In this document: in pieces, positions 62,931 through 64,000 of the stretch
Numbering within the stretch: the stretch's first letter is position 1
How the letters are laid out: every line of letters starts with the position of its first letter
Origin: Micrococcus sp.
GTDB lineage: Bacteria > Actinomycetota > Actinomycetes > Actinomycetales > Micrococcaceae
Length of the DNA stretch: 64,000 nucleotides
Direction of reading: 5' to 3'
NCBI GenBank assembly: GCA_029961105.1
Contig: JASBVO010000011.1
Coordinates: 173,201-237,200 of the forward strand
Notes under the pieces: generated by a model
What the model was told of the DNA's origin: nothing
Databases searched by the model: none
Seen by the model: only the letters and a program-made list of their open reading frames with translations
Program-made: the position numbers and the translations under genes

Positions 62931-63824
62931 TCAGGCGTCGATCGCCCGTCTCTTCGGCAGCCGGATCCGGTCGAGGTCCCGGGCCACCCTGACCTCGGCC
63001 CGGCCCGCCCGGGCCTGGGCCTGCAGACGCAGCGGCTCGAGGTCCTGGTACCGCGAGGAGAAGTGGGTCAGGAGCAGGGTGCGCACCCCGCCGGAGGCCG
63101 CCAGGGCACCGGCCTGCCCCGCGGTCAGGTGCCGGTACCCACGGGCCAGGCCGGCCTCGGCGTCGGCGAAGGTGGACTCCGCGACCAGCAGGTCGGCGCC
63201 CTCGGCCAATTCCTCGGCGCCGGCGCACGGGGCGGTGTCCATGACGAGGGCGAACCGCTGGCCGGGCCGGAACCCGCTGACCTCCTCCAGGGTCACCCCG
63301 CGCAGCGCACCCTCCTGCTGCAGCCGGCCGATGTCCGGACCATCGATGCCCGCCGCCTCGAGCCGTTCCGGCAGCAGCGTGCGACCGTCCGGCTCGCTGA
63401 GGCGGTAACCGTACGCCTCGATGCGGTGGGCCAGCGGCCGGACCTCCAGCCCCGGGGCCACGTCACCCGCGGCCCCGTGGGGGTGCAGCCGGAGGTCGAG
63501 ACGGCCGGAGGCGAGGGACACCAGGGCACGGACCACCGGTTCACCGCTGGCCGGGTAGTGCAGGTGCACCGGGTGCTCCACCCCGTCCAGCGCCATGCGG
63601 GACAGCACGCCGGGCACGCCGTAGCAATGGTCACCGTGGACGTGGGTCAGGCAGAGGCGGGTGATCCTGCTGGCCGGGACACCCGCAAGGATCATCTGCC
63701 GTTGGGTGCCCTCCCCGGGGTCGAACAGCAGCCCCTCGCCGTCCCACAAGAGCAGGTAGCCGTTCTGGTTCCGTTCGCGGGTGGGGACCTGGGAGGCGGT
63801 GCCGAGGACCACGAGTTCGCGCAT
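62931..63824 (-). CDS. rnz: Ribonuclease Z-type MBL-fold nuclease
   Basis: A 297-residue tRNA 3'-processing nuclease. The N-terminal G-T-A-S-Q-V-P-T-R-E-R-N pattern and the metal motif T-H-V-H-G-D-H near residue 60 are clear, followed by M-D-T-A-P and, near the end, L-T-H-F-S-S-R-Y. The ATG starts at the family N-terminus. It is convergent with the HTH gene, nine bases apart. Confidence 0.93.
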   Translation of the reverse strand: MRELVVLGTASQVPTRERNQNGYLLLWDGEGLLFDPGEGTQRQMILAGVPASRITRLCLTHVHGDHCYGVPGVLSRMALDGVEHPVHLHYPASGEPVVRALVSLASGRLDLRLHPHGAAGDVAPGLEVRPLAHRIEAYGYRLSEPDGRTLLPERLEAAGIDGPDIGRLQQEGALRGVTLEEVSGFRPGQRFALVMDTAPCAGAEELAEGADLLVAESTFADAEAGLARGYRHLTAGQAGALAASGGVRTLLLTHFSSRYQDLEPLRLQAQARAGRAEVRVARDLDRIRLPKRRAIDA

Positions 63825-63948
63825 GTCCCGAGGTTCGCACGGATCCCGACGCCGGTGCACCCCGGGCCGGCCCGCCTCCGGGCCACCGGGTCCGCGGACG
63901 GTGACGGCCTCGGCTCCGGGCGGTCATCGAGGGCCAGCGGGGAGGAGG

Positions 63949-64000
63949 TGTCAACGACGGTCGAAATCTGACCCCTTAGCGACGGTTGAAATTTGACCCC
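63949..64000. mobile_element. Terminus of a probable IS21-like element (cut by window edge)
   Basis: After the RNase Z gene the sequence TGTCAACGACGG begins a pair of direct repeats, CGACGGTCGAAATCTGACCCC-type units of 21 bases, 25 bases apart (63955 and 63980), differing at two positions. IS21-family ends start with TGT and carry multiple terminal repeats of this kind. The transposase genes istA and istB would lie beyond the window, so the assignment rests on the end alone. Confidence 0.5.

Overview
The window is about 70% GC and fully packed with genes. It reads as the chromosome of an actinobacterium, most likely Micrococcales/Micrococcaceae (inferred). Reasons: mycothiol-dependent enzymes (an S-(hydroxymethyl)mycothiol dehydrogenase and a maleylpyruvate-isomerase-type protein), a class Ib nrdHIEF set, a DUF222/HNH (13E12-type) protein, a DnaE2 polymerase with its DUF6504 partner, frequent GTG starts, and a ben gene order like the one I recall from Corynebacterium. 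I see no rRNA, tRNA or CRISPR array. The right edge runs into what looks like the terminus of an IS21-like element.

Layout. 1-0.9 kb: 5' part of thrS. 1.1-4.5 kb: DUF222/HNH protein and a DHFR-fold reductase. 4.5-8.9 kb: SOS-type operon DUF6504-dnaE2 with a good LexA box. 8.9-21.5 kb: benzoate block, with a mycothiol-dependent isomerase-like gene, benK (AAHS transporter), a large LuxR/LAL regulator (benR), benD-benC-benB-benA on the minus strand, benE, and a divergent MmyB-type regulator. benC carries an extra C-terminal FCD-like domain. The catechol-cleavage genes are not in the window. 21.4-28 kb: secreted metallophosphoesterase, SRAP/HMCES protein, mscR-MBL-kinase formaldehyde operon, lipoate-ligase-like protein and thioesterase. 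28-36.2 kb: two paralogous multi-pass DUF1624/DUF418-type membrane proteins, a PanE-like reductase, a secreted amidase with SLH repeats and an M28 peptidase. 36.3-37.7 kb: small lipoprotein and methyltransferase.

37.8-42.6 kb: class Ib ribonucleotide reductase genes nrdH-nrdI-nrdE, then a 70-residue two-repeat protein, then nrdF. Tandem NrdR boxes and a cluster of DnaA-box-like sites lie upstream. 42.6-50.3 kb: TPP enzyme, divergent cyclase-family hydrolase, TM2 protein, BCCT transporter, IclR regulator and a second AAHS transporter, a plausible small-molecule catabolic island. 50.4-54.8 kb: SLH-anchored 5'-nucleotidase, macro-domain protein with an unrecognised C-terminal domain, EthD protein. 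54.8-63.9 kb: PQQ-type sugar dehydrogenase lipoprotein, SRPBCC protein, photolyase, a decayed phoD remnant, an intact phoD, an alkaline-phosphatase-fold phosphodiesterase, a DUF2975-HTH pair and ribonuclease Z.

Three regulatory themes recur. SOS: a LexA box at dnaE2 and a degenerate one at the HNH gene. Phosphate: 11-nt PHO-box-like repeats before three extracellular phosphatase genes. Deoxynucleotide supply: NrdR and possibly DnaA at nrdHIEF. All of these were read by eye and are untested.
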